A DNA stretch of 64,000 nucleotides from Polyangiaceae bacterium (GCA_009780955.1 WQZB01000011.1:1-64000), one strand, 5' to 3'; positions 46,756-56,990 are shown, counted from the first letter of the stretch. The notes: generated by a model not told the origin, from the letters alone. Made by a program: numbers and translations.

Positions 46756-46778
46756 GGCGTATGGCCATACGCCCCTAC

Positions 46779-47639
46779 CTACCGTTGCAAAGGTAAGACG
46801 CTGGCAGCGGGCAAATAACCTTGGCCAGCAGACGTCTCGACGCGAACGAACTCAGGCCCATGGTCGAAGAGGCGCACGCGAGCGCCTTCGGGTAGTGCAG
46901 GCAGGCCGCTTTTGGCGATGTGGCGGTCGTCGAGAAGGCGCGCGTGGGGTGTGATGATGACTCCTTCGCGGAGGCTCTTGCGGGTGCTCTGCGCAAACAA
47001 AACCAAGAAACTTGTGACGATGAGAATCGCGCTGGCAATGACTGCCGTCGTAGTCCCTTTAACCTTGCCGCGCGGAGTTTTTCCAAGGACGCGGACTGCG
47101 ATGCCAATGCTGAGCGCAATCGAGGAAAATGCCATAACCATGGCCCATGCGTTTTCGCCGAGCAGCCCTGCAACGGATCGACCAAACGATGTGCCGTGTT
47201 CGAGCTCGATGGGATCTCCGGCGTGTGCGCGCCTTCGAGCGATTTCCGCGCGTACTTCGGTGAGGGCCTTCGACGCGTCGGCGACTAGGGTCTTGTCGTG
47301 CGACAGATCGCGCGCTTCCTCGAACCCAGCGGTGGCGCGCCCCAAGTCACCGGCCTGTTCGGCATGCGCCCGGACACGCGCAGCGTACGCGAGCCCGCGG
47401 TTGTAGCTGATAACGGCGTTCGTCATGCCTCGATCGCCAAGAGCCTCATATCCGGCGATTGCATCCACGGGGCGGCCACTGGCAAGCGCATCGGTTGCGC
47501 CGCGGAAAAGCGCATCGGCGTCGCTTTCTTGGGATGGCTGCAACGGCACCTCGGCTGCGCGCGCTGCATGCGCTACCGAAATGATGCATAATGCACACGC
47601 TATCGCGAGCCCCAATGCTGCATGCCTGCTGCGCATCAA
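46779..47639 (-). CDS. BatE-like protein (TPR plus SH3-like C-terminus)
   Basis: Signal peptide, TPR ALFRGATDALASGRPVDAIAGYEALGDRGMTNAVISYNRGLAYAA, TM segments, last gene of bat-like operon. Confidence 0.7.
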   Translation of the reverse strand: MMRSRHAALGLAIACALCIISVAHAARAAEVPLQPSQESDADALFRGATDALASGRPVDAIAGYEALGDRGMTNAVISYNRGLAYAARVRAHAEQAGDLGRATAGFEEARDLSHDKTLVADASKALTEVRAEIARRRAHAGDPIELEHGTSFGRSVAGLLGENAWAMVMAFSSIALSIGIAVRVLGKTPRGKVKGTTTAVIASAILIVTSFLVLFAQSTRKSLREGVIITPHARLLDDRHIAKSGLPALPEGARVRLFDHGPEFVRVETSAGQGYLPAASVLPLQR

Positions 47640-49513
47640 TCAACCTCGTTTCCCAATCGGGCCATTGCGTCTTCGGCGCGTGTCCATATCTCGCGCACCG
47701 AGGCCATCGCTACGCCGTCGGGCGAGAACTGCGCATCTTCGCATGCCCTAAGCACATCGAGCACGCCCTTGGCAGCGGCGTCGTTGGCACCCGCACCTGC
47801 GAGCTCTGTTCGCGCAGCCGTGGTCGAAGCGCCGCGCAAGTTCACGCCAGTTTCAGCAACCACGACAGCGTGGATCGCACGTACAATGGCGCCGAGGGCC
47901 GCCTTTGCGTCGCTGCCCTCGCAGGCAGCTTTGGCATCTGCGCGCCGCGCCTTGGCAACGCGGTGAGGTGATGGAGTTCGGTCGGCCCGACGCTCGCGCG
48001 CTTTTCGAACCATCGCTAGAGCGCCAAGGGTAGAAGTACACGCGATGGGCAACCCAAAGACAAGAGCCCAGAACCACGCGCGATCAGACAAGTAGCTAAC
48101 GGTTGATTGGCCTTCGAGCGTGGTTCGAAGCAGAGGTAAGTTGGCGAGTAACCTCTCGGTTTCCGGATCGGCGGCGCTGCGCTCTTGGCCGGGCTTCACG
48201 TCGACGATTCCAAGCGATGCGCGCGCAACGCTGTAGTTTCGCCGATCGGCGTCGTAATAGGGCAAACGAACCTCGCCAAGATCGATTGCGCCAGGCTTGT
48301 GAAGGCGAACAACGTAGGAGAACGTTCGCGTGCCGCCGAATCTGTCACTTTGTGTTGCGCCCAGCTTGTCTTGGCTCGAAGCGTCGAGCCACTCGACACC
48401 CTCCACCACGGGGAGCACGAGCTTTTCGGGAATGTTGCCCGTGCCGCGAACTTCGAGTGTCACGCCAACGGCGCCGCCTTGCTCGACGCTGCGCGGCGAT
48501 ACGGTGGCCGCGAGTGCGAAGTCTCCGACGTCGCCGAGCGAGTAGCCCGGAGGACGACCTACGGCTGGGGGCTCGGTGACTTCAACGTGCAGCGGCTCGG
48601 TCTGCCTTTGCTGTTCTGTCCGAAAGCCTAGTATCGCGAGCGACATCGGCTCGATTTCAAGCCGCCCAGTTTTCAGCGCGAAGAGCGCGCTTTTGCGAAC
48701 GAGCTTCACGCCCCACGGGCGGCTGCCCACAAGGGCCATGCCGAGATCGATGGTGCGCGTTTCGTCATCGATGAGTGAGCGCTTGACGAAATCATTGGCG
48801 GTTGCTTCATGCACGTCGGCCACGCGAAACCCGCCCACGGATGGATCGGCATAAAGGTAAACACTGAGCGTGATCTGCTCGCCAAGAACGGCTCGCGTTT
48901 TGTCTACCGTTGCATGTAAAAATGCTATTTTTGCAGGCTCTCTATCGATGTTCAATTTCGGATCGGCAGTGGGTTTCAAACTCTCACGTTCTGGTTCCCT
49001 GCCCGTACCGAGCAGGCTGCGAAGAGGGTTGTTGGCAAAAGGGTCGAAGGGTGAACGACTGCGGCTGCTGCCGCCTTGACCGCGTGGCACCACAGTCACG
49101 CGCAGCACGGAAGCCGAGCGGCGCATTCCTTTCACCGTGGCCGACGCAGGGCCGAGCGTGAAGCTGCCAACCTTGTCGGCGCGAAGTAACCAGGTGGTGA
49201 CGAGGCTGTTCATGTCGCTCGGTCTGCCGTTCACGTTCATGTGCATCTGCATCGGCGACGAGTCCGCACCGATGACCGAAAACCCTGCTACCCGTCCTGG
49301 GGCGGGATCCGAAGGCATTGCGTTGTCACTGACGGTAACGCGAAGCGAGTAGCTCACCGTATCGCCAAGTTCGACGCGATCGGCATCCACCGACGCGCTG
49401 ATTTGAACTTCTTGCGCTTTGGCGGATCGCACGACGAGCAGCAGCGCAAGCCAGAGTACGAGACAGCAAACCCAGCGTGCCCACCACGATTTCTTCGTTC
49501 GCCGAGTGGCCAT
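47636..49513 (-). CDS. BatD family protein
   Basis: EVQISASVDADRVELGDTVSYSLRVT, DPSVGGFRVADVHEATANDFVKRSL, operon context. Confidence 0.85.
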   Translation of the reverse strand: MATRRTKKSWWARWVCCLVLWLALLLVVRSAKAQEVQISASVDADRVELGDTVSYSLRVTVSDNAMPSDPAPGRVAGFSVIGADSSPMQMHMNVNGRPSDMNSLVTTWLLRADKVGSFTLGPASATVKGMRRSASVLRVTVVPRGQGGSSRSRSPFDPFANNPLRSLLGTGREPERESLKPTADPKLNIDREPAKIAFLHATVDKTRAVLGEQITLSVYLYADPSVGGFRVADVHEATANDFVKRSLIDDETRTIDLGMALVGSRPWGVKLVRKSALFALKTGRLEIEPMSLAILGFRTEQQRQTEPLHVEVTEPPAVGRPPGYSLGDVGDFALAATVSPRSVEQGGAVGVTLEVRGTGNIPEKLVLPVVEGVEWLDASSQDKLGATQSDRFGGTRTFSYVVRLHKPGAIDLGEVRLPYYDADRRNYSVARASLGIVDVKPGQERSAADPETERLLANLPLLRTTLEGQSTVSYLSDRAWFWALVFGLPIACTSTLGALAMVRKARERRADRTPSPHRVAKARRADAKAACEGSDAKAALGAIVRAIHAVVVAETGVNLRGASTTAARTELAGAGANDAAAKGVLDVLRACEDAQFSPDGVAMASVREIWTRAEDAMARLGNEVD

Positions 49514-49515
49514 GG

Positions 49516-50610
49516 CTACTTGTCGTTTATCGTGCGGACGCGTCGCTGTTTGCCAACTTTACGCGCCGCCTCTTGTTGCACGGTGGGAGCGTTCTCGAGC
49601 TGATCGAGCATGCGCTCGTCTTGGTTCTGTTTTGCGGGAGGCGGCGGCGGCCCGGCGTCTTCTTCAGGTTTTGGGGTTTCGGGTTTTGGGTTGTCGTCGC
49701 TTTTCCCTGAGTCTTTGCTGTCGTCGCCCGCGTCTTTCTTGTCGTCGTTTTGGCCCGAGTCTTTGCCTGAATCGCTTCCGCCGTCGCCCGCGTCGTTTTC
49801 GCCGCCCCCATCTTGGCCTGTATCGCCGTCTTGGCTTGCATCGCCCGACGCGTCTTGGTTTGCATCGCCGTCTTGGCTTGCATCGGGGGATGCGTCATTA
49901 CCTGCATCGAGTTTGTCTTCGATGCGACGAAGCGCAATCGCGCGGTTCCAAGCCGCGTCACGCCCAACGGGATCGACAGCAAAGGTCGCGTTTGCCGCTC
50001 TGTTCGCGTTTGCCGCGCCAGTCGCGCCGGTCGCGATGGCGGGGCCCGCGTCGCCCATGCCTGGCGAGAGTTCGAGCGCCTTATTGTAAGATGCAACTGC
50101 TTCTTCGTAATGGCCATTCAGAAAGTGCAGATTCCCTTGAAGGTAATGGGCACGCGCGCGAAGCTCGATGGGCGAGCTTGGATCGTCCGCAACGACGCTC
50201 GTAATGCGTAGGGCGCAGCCGACTTGCTCGCCGCGCTGAGAGCCCAACGACGGATCGGGCGGCGCGCCCGCGTCGAGCTCCTCATCGCCGAAGCGATGCC
50301 CGAAGGTTTCGGCGACGTTGAAAAGCGAGAGCCCGAGATCGAACGAACCATGATTGAGCGTCCGCACACGTATTGGTGTGCCAATGTTGCCTTCTTTGCA
50401 GGGCCCGGTGGAAAGGTACTCTTCGAGGATGGCGCTCGCCACGCCTGCATCGCCGCCGTCGAGGTGGGCGATGGCCTCGCGCACCTCGGGCGATTCACGA
50501 TCGAACGGTCGTGAAGGATCCCAACCGCACGCAATGACGAACATGCTTGCTGATGCCGTGGCCACGACAAAGGCAAAGACCAGGCGCAGGCGTGAGCATC
50601 GCGGCGTCAT
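49516..50610 (-). CDS. BatC-like TPR lipoprotein with D/S/G/Q/K-rich low-complexity tail
   Basis: AHYLQGNLHFLNGHYEEAVASYNKALELSP; tail DASQDGDANQDASGDASQDGDTGQDGGGENDAGDGGSDSGKDSGQNDDKKDAGDD. Confidence 0.8.
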   Translation of the reverse strand: MTPRCSRLRLVFAFVVATASASMFVIACGWDPSRPFDRESPEVREAIAHLDGGDAGVASAILEEYLSTGPCKEGNIGTPIRVRTLNHGSFDLGLSLFNVAETFGHRFGDEELDAGAPPDPSLGSQRGEQVGCALRITSVVADDPSSPIELRARAHYLQGNLHFLNGHYEEAVASYNKALELSPGMGDAGPAIATGATGAANANRAANATFAVDPVGRDAAWNRAIALRRIEDKLDAGNDASPDASQDGDANQDASGDASQDGDTGQDGGGENDAGDGGSDSGKDSGQNDDKKDAGDDSKDSGKSDDNPKPETPKPEEDAGPPPPPAKQNQDERMLDQLENAPTVQQEAARKVGKQRRVRTINDK

Positions 50611-51680
50611 GCGACGCTCCGGGCTTTTCGTGGGTTTTTGGTTGGCCGTGGGGCCTCGGGAATAAGCCCTTCGAGCACGAGAAGCACGACTGCGATTCCC
50701 AAGGGCCAACCGTATTCTTCATCGAATACCGTCTCCACGCGCTCGGCAAGCTCTTCGCGCATCATCTTTTTCAAGCTGCGCGTGACTTCGTCGATGCCGG
50801 TTTCGCCTTTTTCGGCCCGTACGATTGCGCCGCCCGTAACCTTGGCGATCTCGGCGAGCTGGGCTTCGCCGTCGGCCGACAGCTCGGTGGTGATCGCTTT
50901 TCCGTCGTCGTCTTTGCGCACGCCAACGACTTTGCCGTCGGGACCCACCTCGGGAATGGGCTCGGGTGCTCGCCCGCCTATTTGTACGACGTCGATGCGA
51001 GTTTTTTCTGCTCCCGCGGCTTGTGCAACCACGATTGGATTGCCTTCCAAGTCTTCGCCGTCGGTGACGAGCACAATCACGCGCATATGATCTTTCGATT
51101 TCGGATCGCGCGCATAAAGCTCGCGGGCGCGCTCGAGGGCGCGTGCGATGGCCGTGCCGCCAATGGGCATGTCGTTCGGTTCGAGCTGGCGGAAAAACTG
51201 CCCGATTGCCGCGCCGTCGCTCGTTAGCGGGAAGCTCATTGGCTCACCCGCGAAGGCGACCGCGCCGAAACGCGCGCCGGGCAGATCGCGAACGAGCTTT
51301 GACACCTCGGCCTTCGCCCGCGCAATACGGCTCGGCGCAACGTCACGAGCGTACATGCTCTTCGAGTAGTCGAGCGCGATGACCACGTCGAGGTTCGTGG
51401 CTGGAATGAGCTTGGTGCCGCGGCCCCATTGGGGCCTGGCGAGCGCCAAGAAAGCACTCGCAAGTGCGATGACGAGCAGTACGCTTTTCAGCGCGCGCCG
51501 CCCCGAAGCGTCGAACGACTCGAGCATGGTGACAAGCTTCGGCTCGCCAAAGATAGCCGTGGCACGTTCACGCTGGATCGACGCAAAGAGCAGCGAAAGC
51601 GAAAAAGCGATCACGATGAGGCCGCACGCGAACGCGACAAGCACCCATGGCATGGCGCCGAGGTCGTAGAAGAACCTCAC
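50607..51680 (-). CDS. VWA-domain protein BatB/BatA type
   Basis: VVIALDYSKSMYARDVAPSRIARAKAEVSKLV (MIDAS DxSxS), VLVTDGEDLEG. Confidence 0.9.
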   Translation of the reverse strand: MRFFYDLGAMPWVLVAFACGLIVIAFSLSLLFASIQRERATAIFGEPKLVTMLESFDASGRRALKSVLLVIALASAFLALARPQWGRGTKLIPATNLDVVIALDYSKSMYARDVAPSRIARAKAEVSKLVRDLPGARFGAVAFAGEPMSFPLTSDGAAIGQFFRQLEPNDMPIGGTAIARALERARELYARDPKSKDHMRVIVLVTDGEDLEGNPIVVAQAAGAEKTRIDVVQIGGRAPEPIPEVGPDGKVVGVRKDDDGKAITTELSADGEAQLAEIAKVTGGAIVRAEKGETGIDEVTRSLKKMMREELAERVETVFDEEYGWPLGIAVVLLVLEGLIPEAPRPTKNPRKARSVA

Positions 51681-52855
51681 GGAAACCTCCGGACGATCGC
51701 GATTCGCACGAGCGCTTCGAGCGCAAGCAGCACGGCGGCGGGCACGACCAAGAGCGGGAACAAATCTTCCATCGTTGCGGCCTGCGCTTCGAAACGCGTT
51801 TTCTCGAGGCTATCGAGAATGCGGTGCATGCTTTGTTCGAGGCCTTTTCTGTCGGTGGCAACGAATGAGTCGCCGCCGGTGCTCGTGGCCATGCGCTCGA
51901 GAAGCTGAGGGTTCACGGGAAAGTGCTCGCGCACGAAGCGAGGTTGCCCGAACAGGTCGAAGCCGTCTTGCACGTCGACCTCGTCGCCGTTGCCGATTTG
52001 CACCGTGTAAATCTTGACGGCCTGCGTTTGCGCCAGATGCGCGGCATAGTCAGGCGCAATGGTGCCTGCGTTCGAATCGCCATCGGTAAGCAGAATCATG
52101 ACCTTCGAGCGTGCATTCGAACGGCGCAGGCGCGCGACCGCGGTGCCTACTGCATCGCCAATGGCCGTGCCGTTGCCGTCGATGACCCCGAGCTCCATTT
52201 TGCCGACGAGCGATGCAAGAAGCGACTTGTCGAGCGTTGGTGGCGACAGAATGTACGCGGCACGGCCGAAGACGACGACGCCGATGCGATCGGTTTTTCT
52301 GCGCGAAATGAAGTCCAAAATGACTTCTTTTGCCGTATCGAGGCGCGTGAGCCGGCGCTGTTGCCCGGTTTGCGAGCGCAGGGGTGTAGTGCCCGTGTCC
52401 ATCAGCGCCTTCATCGAGCCGGACAAGTCGAGCACGACGACGATGTCGATGCCCTGCTCGTCGGCGTCCTCGCCGCGAAGCACGTTTTGTGGGCGTGCAA
52501 GCGCAAGTATGCATAATGCAATCGCTCCTCCGCGAAGCATTCCGGGCACGTCACGAAAATGCGTGCGCAAGCCGCGCGGCCCTGTGATGAGAGGCGCGAT
52601 GGTAGACAAGCGAAGCCGTGGCGTGCGAGCGTCGGCGGCGAGAGTCATGCGCCAGACAACGACGGACACGAGAGCGAGAATGACTGCGCCGAGAGCGGGC
52701 AGGCGGGCAGAGTCAGGCAGCCATGTGAGCGCGGGCGCCGTCCAAATTGCCGTTGCCCATGCGTCGCCGCGTGCAATGGCAGGGTAGAGCAAGCCAGCCA
52801 CGAAAAAGCCGATCGTGCCCGACGCAACGATTGCCGCGCGCACCAAACGGTTCAC
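51677..52855 (-). CDS. VWA-domain protein BatA type
   Basis: IVVVLDLSGSMKAL, MILLTDGDSNAGTIAP. Confidence 0.9.
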   Translation of the reverse strand: MNRLVRAAIVASGTIGFFVAGLLYPAIARGDAWATAIWTAPALTWLPDSARLPALGAVILALVSVVVWRMTLAADARTPRLRLSTIAPLITGPRGLRTHFRDVPGMLRGGAIALCILALARPQNVLRGEDADEQGIDIVVVLDLSGSMKALMDTGTTPLRSQTGQQRRLTRLDTAKEVILDFISRRKTDRIGVVVFGRAAYILSPPTLDKSLLASLVGKMELGVIDGNGTAIGDAVGTAVARLRRSNARSKVMILLTDGDSNAGTIAPDYAAHLAQTQAVKIYTVQIGNGDEVDVQDGFDLFGQPRFVREHFPVNPQLLERMATSTGGDSFVATDRKGLEQSMHRILDSLEKTRFEAQAATMEDLFPLLVVPAAVLLALEALVRIAIVRRFP

Positions 52856-54198
52856 GGCTTGCCTTCGCCCCCGTCAGCAGGCGGACCGTATTTGGTGGCG
52901 TCATCGGCTTCAGGTTCGCGTTCATGTTCGCGTGGTGCCGCTGTCGGGGTATCCGTTGTCGGTGATGTCTCCGATGCGGCTGATGACACGGCCGATGCGA
53001 CTTGTGCGGCCGACGGTGTGGTGCCATGCACGATGTGTTCGCCGGTTGTCAAGGCGAGAGCGCACTGCTCCGGCGTTGGCGTAAGGTTGGCGAACTTGAC
53101 GAGATCGCAGTCGGAGAGAAAATCGCGAATCTCGTACAATGCAATGGCCGGCGCGTTGGCATCGAATGGTGCGTGATCGAGGCCATCGGGACTACTTTGC
53201 CTACTTTGCGTGCGCACGAACCCCGCGGCATGCGTTCTTAGCGCCGCCAGAATTTCGTCGGTGGTCGACTCGAGGCCGTCGAATCCAAAGCGTGCGCCAA
53301 GGTAGCTTCGCACTGTGTCGCTGACGCGGTCGAAGTATTCCGTGTAGCGCTCTCTATCGAGCAGCCCGGCTTCGCGAACCTCGCTCAGCTTCTCGAGTGC
53401 GATCTCCCACGGTGGTCGCGGTGGTGGCGGCGGCGCCGCGGGCTTCGGGCGCTTTCGCCATCGGTAGGCAAGGTAGGCGAGAATGGCTCCAGCAAGGATG
53501 CCGATGCTTCCCCAGAGTACGGCCTTCTTCAGCGCCGTCCATGTTTCGCGTTGCGGCCGTGGTGGCGGGTTCGGCTTTGGCTCTGCGCTTGGAGTGCTTG
53601 CGATGGGGTCTTCGACAACGATCGAATGCGCATGCGTGCACACCGTGGCGACTTCGCCATTGGCGCGCGCCACCGCAACGGGCAATGGCGGCAGCTCCAT
53701 CACGTGCCGCCCCGGGCTTTCGGGCAGCGTGATGAGGGGCAGGTCGAGGTGTGTGATGGCTTCAGTCGTTTGCGGATTGTCAGGTTCGGACCAGAGCCTG
53801 GCGCCGGCGCCGCCATCCTGATCAGGAATCACGAAGCCAGCTTTGCGAAGGTATTTTTTTGCTTCGACCGCCGAAGCAAGATCGAGCCCGGCAGGCAGCA
53901 CACGCTCGCCTTTGCCATGGCGCACCGTGATCGAGAGCGTTGCGGCCCAGCCGCTTGTGCCGTTGGCTGGAAACACGTCGTCGATGTTGGGGCGCACCGA
54001 GCCTTTGGGAATGCTCTCAACGCAGCCGCTGATCGACGCCGCCGATTCCGCCGATGCAGAAGGCTGCCCCGCGTCGGCCGCGGGTACCGCGGGCTGCTGC
54101 TGTTGCGCCGAGGCATGGCTTGCCGCGCCAAGAAAAAGCATGCATATTGCAATAATCTCGGCGAACCTGCAGCTACAACGCGCGCTGCCGCGGCTCAT
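52852..54198 (-). CDS. hypothetical membrane protein in bat-like operon (possible DUF4381-like)
   Basis: Signal peptide, TM VLWGSIGILAGAILAYLAYRWRKRPKPAAPPPPPRPPWEIALEKL, operon position between DUF58 and VWA genes. Confidence 0.65.
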   Translation of the reverse strand: MSRGSARCSCRFAEIIAICMLFLGAASHASAQQQQPAVPAADAGQPSASAESAASISGCVESIPKGSVRPNIDDVFPANGTSGWAATLSITVRHGKGERVLPAGLDLASAVEAKKYLRKAGFVIPDQDGGAGARLWSEPDNPQTTEAITHLDLPLITLPESPGRHVMELPPLPVAVARANGEVATVCTHAHSIVVEDPIASTPSAEPKPNPPPRPQRETWTALKKAVLWGSIGILAGAILAYLAYRWRKRPKPAAPPPPPRPPWEIALEKLSEVREAGLLDRERYTEYFDRVSDTVRSYLGARFGFDGLESTTDEILAALRTHAAGFVRTQSRQSSPDGLDHAPFDANAPAIALYEIRDFLSDCDLVKFANLTPTPEQCALALTTGEHIVHGTTPSAAQVASAVSSAASETSPTTDTPTAAPREHEREPEADDATKYGPPADGGEGKP

Positions 54199-55136
54199 CG
54201 CGTTCTCACCCTGCGCGCACGCCGTGCGAACAAATCGCGGATCGGTGTGATGAACGAGCCGCCAGTTTCGATTTCGACCGAGTCGAGCCCGAGCTTGAAG
54301 AAAAGTTTCTGCCGTGACTCGCGGATCCTTCTCATTTCCGCGTGGTAGTGGGCACGCACACGCTTGTCAGAAGTGTCGACGAGGATTCGTTCGCCGCTTT
54401 CGAGATCTTCGAACGTAGCAAGGCCAACGTCGGGCAGTTCGAAATCGCGCCGATCGGTGAGCACGACGGGAATGATGTCATGCTTGGCGCTGGCGAGCGA
54501 CAGCGACCGCTCGTAGCCCGACGTGAAGAAGTCCGACACCACGAACGCAACGCTTCTGCGCCGAGCGACGTGGGCAAGTGTTTCGAGAGTGCTTTTGAGA
54601 TCGGTTGCGGCGCCGAGCTTTGGCACGCGAGCCACGCGATTGGTCGGAGCTTCGCCCGTGGCTGCGGCCGCAGGCGCCTCGAAGCCCAAGATTTCGCGCA
54701 CCACGCGCATCACGTGCTTATCGCCCTTTTTCGGTGGAACGATGCGTTCGACCTTGCTTGTCGACAAGATGAGGCCGACGCGGTCATTGTTGCGGATGGC
54801 GCTGAATGCAAGCAGCGCGGCCACCTCGGAGGCAACGCGGGCTTTGGGAGCACGCCTGGTACCAAAGCGCTCGCTTGCTGACAGGTCAACGGCGAGCATG
54901 ACGGTCATTTCGCGCTCTTCGACGAAGACCTTGACGAACGCTTCGTTCATGCGAGCCGAAACGTTCCAGTCGATCGATCGAATGTCGTCGCCCGATTGGT
55001 ACGGACGCACTTCGCGAAAGGCTAAGCCTTGGCCTTTGAAGCTTGATTTGTATGTTCCTGATAGCTGTTCGTTGGCAAGCCGCGCGGTGTGAATTTCAAT
55101 GGTGCGCAGCGCGGCGAGGATCTCGCGGGGGATCAT
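54195..55136 (-). CDS. DUF58 domain-containing protein
   Basis: GTYKSSFKGQGLAFREVRPYQSGDDIRSIDWNVSARMNEAFVKVFVEEREMTVMLAVDLSASE. Confidence 0.92.
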   Translation of the reverse strand: MIPREILAALRTIEIHTARLANEQLSGTYKSSFKGQGLAFREVRPYQSGDDIRSIDWNVSARMNEAFVKVFVEEREMTVMLAVDLSASERFGTRRAPKARVASEVAALLAFSAIRNNDRVGLILSTSKVERIVPPKKGDKHVMRVVREILGFEAPAAAATGEAPTNRVARVPKLGAATDLKSTLETLAHVARRRSVAFVVSDFFTSGYERSLSLASAKHDIIPVVLTDRRDFELPDVGLATFEDLESGERILVDTSDKRVRAHYHAEMRRIRESRQKLFFKLGLDSVEIETGGSFITPIRDLFARRARRVRTR

Positions 55137-55165
55137 GGCGGGCCCAACGACATGAAGGATCCCGG

Positions 55166-56152
55166 TTAGGGGACTTCAATGACCTCAAACACGCGCCTCA
55201 CCACTTGCTCGCTGGTGACTTCCTCGGCATCGGCTTCGTAGGTGAGCACGATGCGATGGCGCAGCACATCGGGGCCAACGGCCTTGACGTCTTCCGGTGT
55301 GACGTAGCCGCGGTGGCGGAGAAACGCGTGCGCGCGCGACGCCAGGTTCAGCGCAATCGAGGCGCGTGGCGATGCGCCGAACTCGATGAGCGGCGCGAGA
55401 TCTTTGAGGCCGTGACTCGCCGGCTCGCGCGTGGCGAAGACAACATCCACGATGTAGTCTTTCACTTTGTCGGCAACGTAGATTTGGGCGATGATTTTGC
55501 GCGCATCGAGTAACTCGGTAGGGGTAACGACCTGTTCGGCCGTGGCAGGCACGAGGCTGGTCATTCGATCCATGATCTTGAGCTCGTCGTCGCGGGTTGG
55601 ATAACCCACTTTGCACATGAGCATGAAGCGGTCGACCTGCGCTTCGGGCAGGGGATACGTGCCCTCTTGCTCGATCGGGTTTTGCGTTGCCATGACAATG
55701 AATGGATCGGGCAACGGATAGGTGCTGTCGCCAATGGTGACTTGGCGCTCTTGCATTGCCTCGAGAAGTGCACTTTGCACTTTTGCCGGCGCGCGGTTGA
55801 TTTCGTCGGCCAAAACGAGGTTCGCGAAGACTGGCCCGAGCTTCGAGGTAAACTCGCCTTTTTGTTGGCTATAAATGACAGTGCCGATGACGTCGGCGGG
55901 CAAGAGGTCAGGAGTGAACTGAATGCGCGCGAACTTCGACGCAATCGCGTTGCAGAGGGTTCGCACCGTGAGCGTTTTCGCGAGACCTGGAACACCTTCG
56001 AGAAGGACGTGGCCGCCGGTGAGCAAGCCGATGAGAATGCGCTCGATCATGTAGGTTTGACCCACAATGACTTTGCCAACCTCGGCTTCGATGCGGTCTA
56101 CAAATGCGCTTTCGCGTGCAACGATTTCGTTCAATTCACGAGCGTCTTGCAT
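55166..56152 (-). CDS. MoxR family AAA ATPase
   Basis: GGHVLLEGVPGLAKTLTVRTL, LVLADEINRAPAKVQSALLEAMQERQVT, FIVMATQNPIEQEGTYPLPEAQVDRFM. Confidence 0.95.
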   Translation of the reverse strand: MQDARELNEIVARESAFVDRIEAEVGKVIVGQTYMIERILIGLLTGGHVLLEGVPGLAKTLTVRTLCNAIASKFARIQFTPDLLPADVIGTVIYSQQKGEFTSKLGPVFANLVLADEINRAPAKVQSALLEAMQERQVTIGDSTYPLPDPFIVMATQNPIEQEGTYPLPEAQVDRFMLMCKVGYPTRDDELKIMDRMTSLVPATAEQVVTPTELLDARKIIAQIYVADKVKDYIVDVVFATREPASHGLKDLAPLIEFGASPRASIALNLASRAHAFLRHRGYVTPEDVKAVGPDVLRHRIVLTYEADAEEVTSEQVVRRVFEVIEVP

Positions 56153-56164
56153 GCCGTTTTCGAC

Positions 56165-56329
56165 TTATGCTCGAGCGCTTTGTGAAATTGAGACACCCCC
56201 GTGAACTCCCACGATTGCGCCAAGGGCAATGGCGGCCCACCAATAATTGAGATCGGTAAGCTTGAGGGAAACGATCCCGATGAGCATGACGCCAAGCCCG
56301 AAGAAAATTTCCATCGTTCCACGCTGCAT
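56165..56329 (-). CDS. small hypothetical two-helix membrane protein
   Basis: MQRGTMEIFFGLGVMLIGIVSLKLTDLNYWWAAIALGAIVGVHGGVSISQSARA; sits next to moxR. Confidence 0.45.
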   Translation of the reverse strand: MQRGTMEIFFGLGVMLIGIVSLKLTDLNYWWAAIALGAIVGVHGGVSISQSARA

Positions 56330-56390
56330 GGTGGTTGTATCTAACCCAGGGTCCGATCTTTCTCGACGAGAATCCGCAGGCTGGTTGGCA

Positions 56391-56990
56391 TCAAGGTGCA
56401 CAATCGATGTCTTCAGGCGCGTCCCAGTCGCGAAGCTCGCCCAACTGCTCTGCATCGAGAGGTAGCTCAGAAGCGCCGCACGCGTTGAGAAGGCCTTGAA
56501 GCGAAGGTCTCTTTTCTGCGGTCCAGACGCGCGCTACCGGAAGCACGGCACCAACGTCATAGCGGGCAAAAAACGGCTCCCAGAAGCCGCCTTCGCGTGG
56601 CGCCCGTGGCGCAACGATTGGCGCGGGGGCGGCTTCAATGAGTTTGCGTACGAGTGTTTCGGATACGTGTGGCATGTCACACGCGACCGCAACCACGTGA
56701 ATCACGTGGCTAGGACCACGACTGCATACGTTTGCGTGCTCGAGCAATGCCAAGAGCCCGCCGACAGGACCCGGCGCGCGGACGTCGTCCGGGATGGTGG
56801 GAATTCCGAACGATGTGTACGCCGGATGTTCGCCGACAAGAACGTGCGCAATGCCAAGCTGACCAAAGATGCGCACCCAACGGCTCACGATGGGCTCACC
56901 CCCAGGCCCAGGCAAGAGCCCTTTCGCCTTGCCGCCCATTCGTTGCCCACGCCCGCCAACGAAGATTCCAGCGCAAAGTTGAGGTCTCAT
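56391..56990 (-). CDS. mobA: molybdenum cofactor guanylyltransferase
   Basis: LCAGIFVGGRGQRMGGKAKGLLPGPGGEPIVSRW, PGPVGGLLALLEHA, VVAVACDMPHVS. Confidence 0.85.
   Translation of the reverse strand: MRPQLCAGIFVGGRGQRMGGKAKGLLPGPGGEPIVSRWVRIFGQLGIAHVLVGEHPAYTSFGIPTIPDDVRAPGPVGGLLALLEHANVCSRGPSHVIHVVAVACDMPHVSETLVRKLIEAAPAPIVAPRAPREGGFWEPFFARYDVGAVLPVARVWTAEKRPSLQGLLNACGASELPLDAEQLGELRDWDAPEDIDCAP

Larger units (their letters stand above)
45271..46778. repeat. B-type 28-bp palindrome GTAGGGGCGTATGGCCATACGCCCCTAC split by the IS element
   Basis: Left part 45271-45283, right part 46756-46778 with GGCGTATG duplicated (8-9 bp). Confidence 0.92.
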
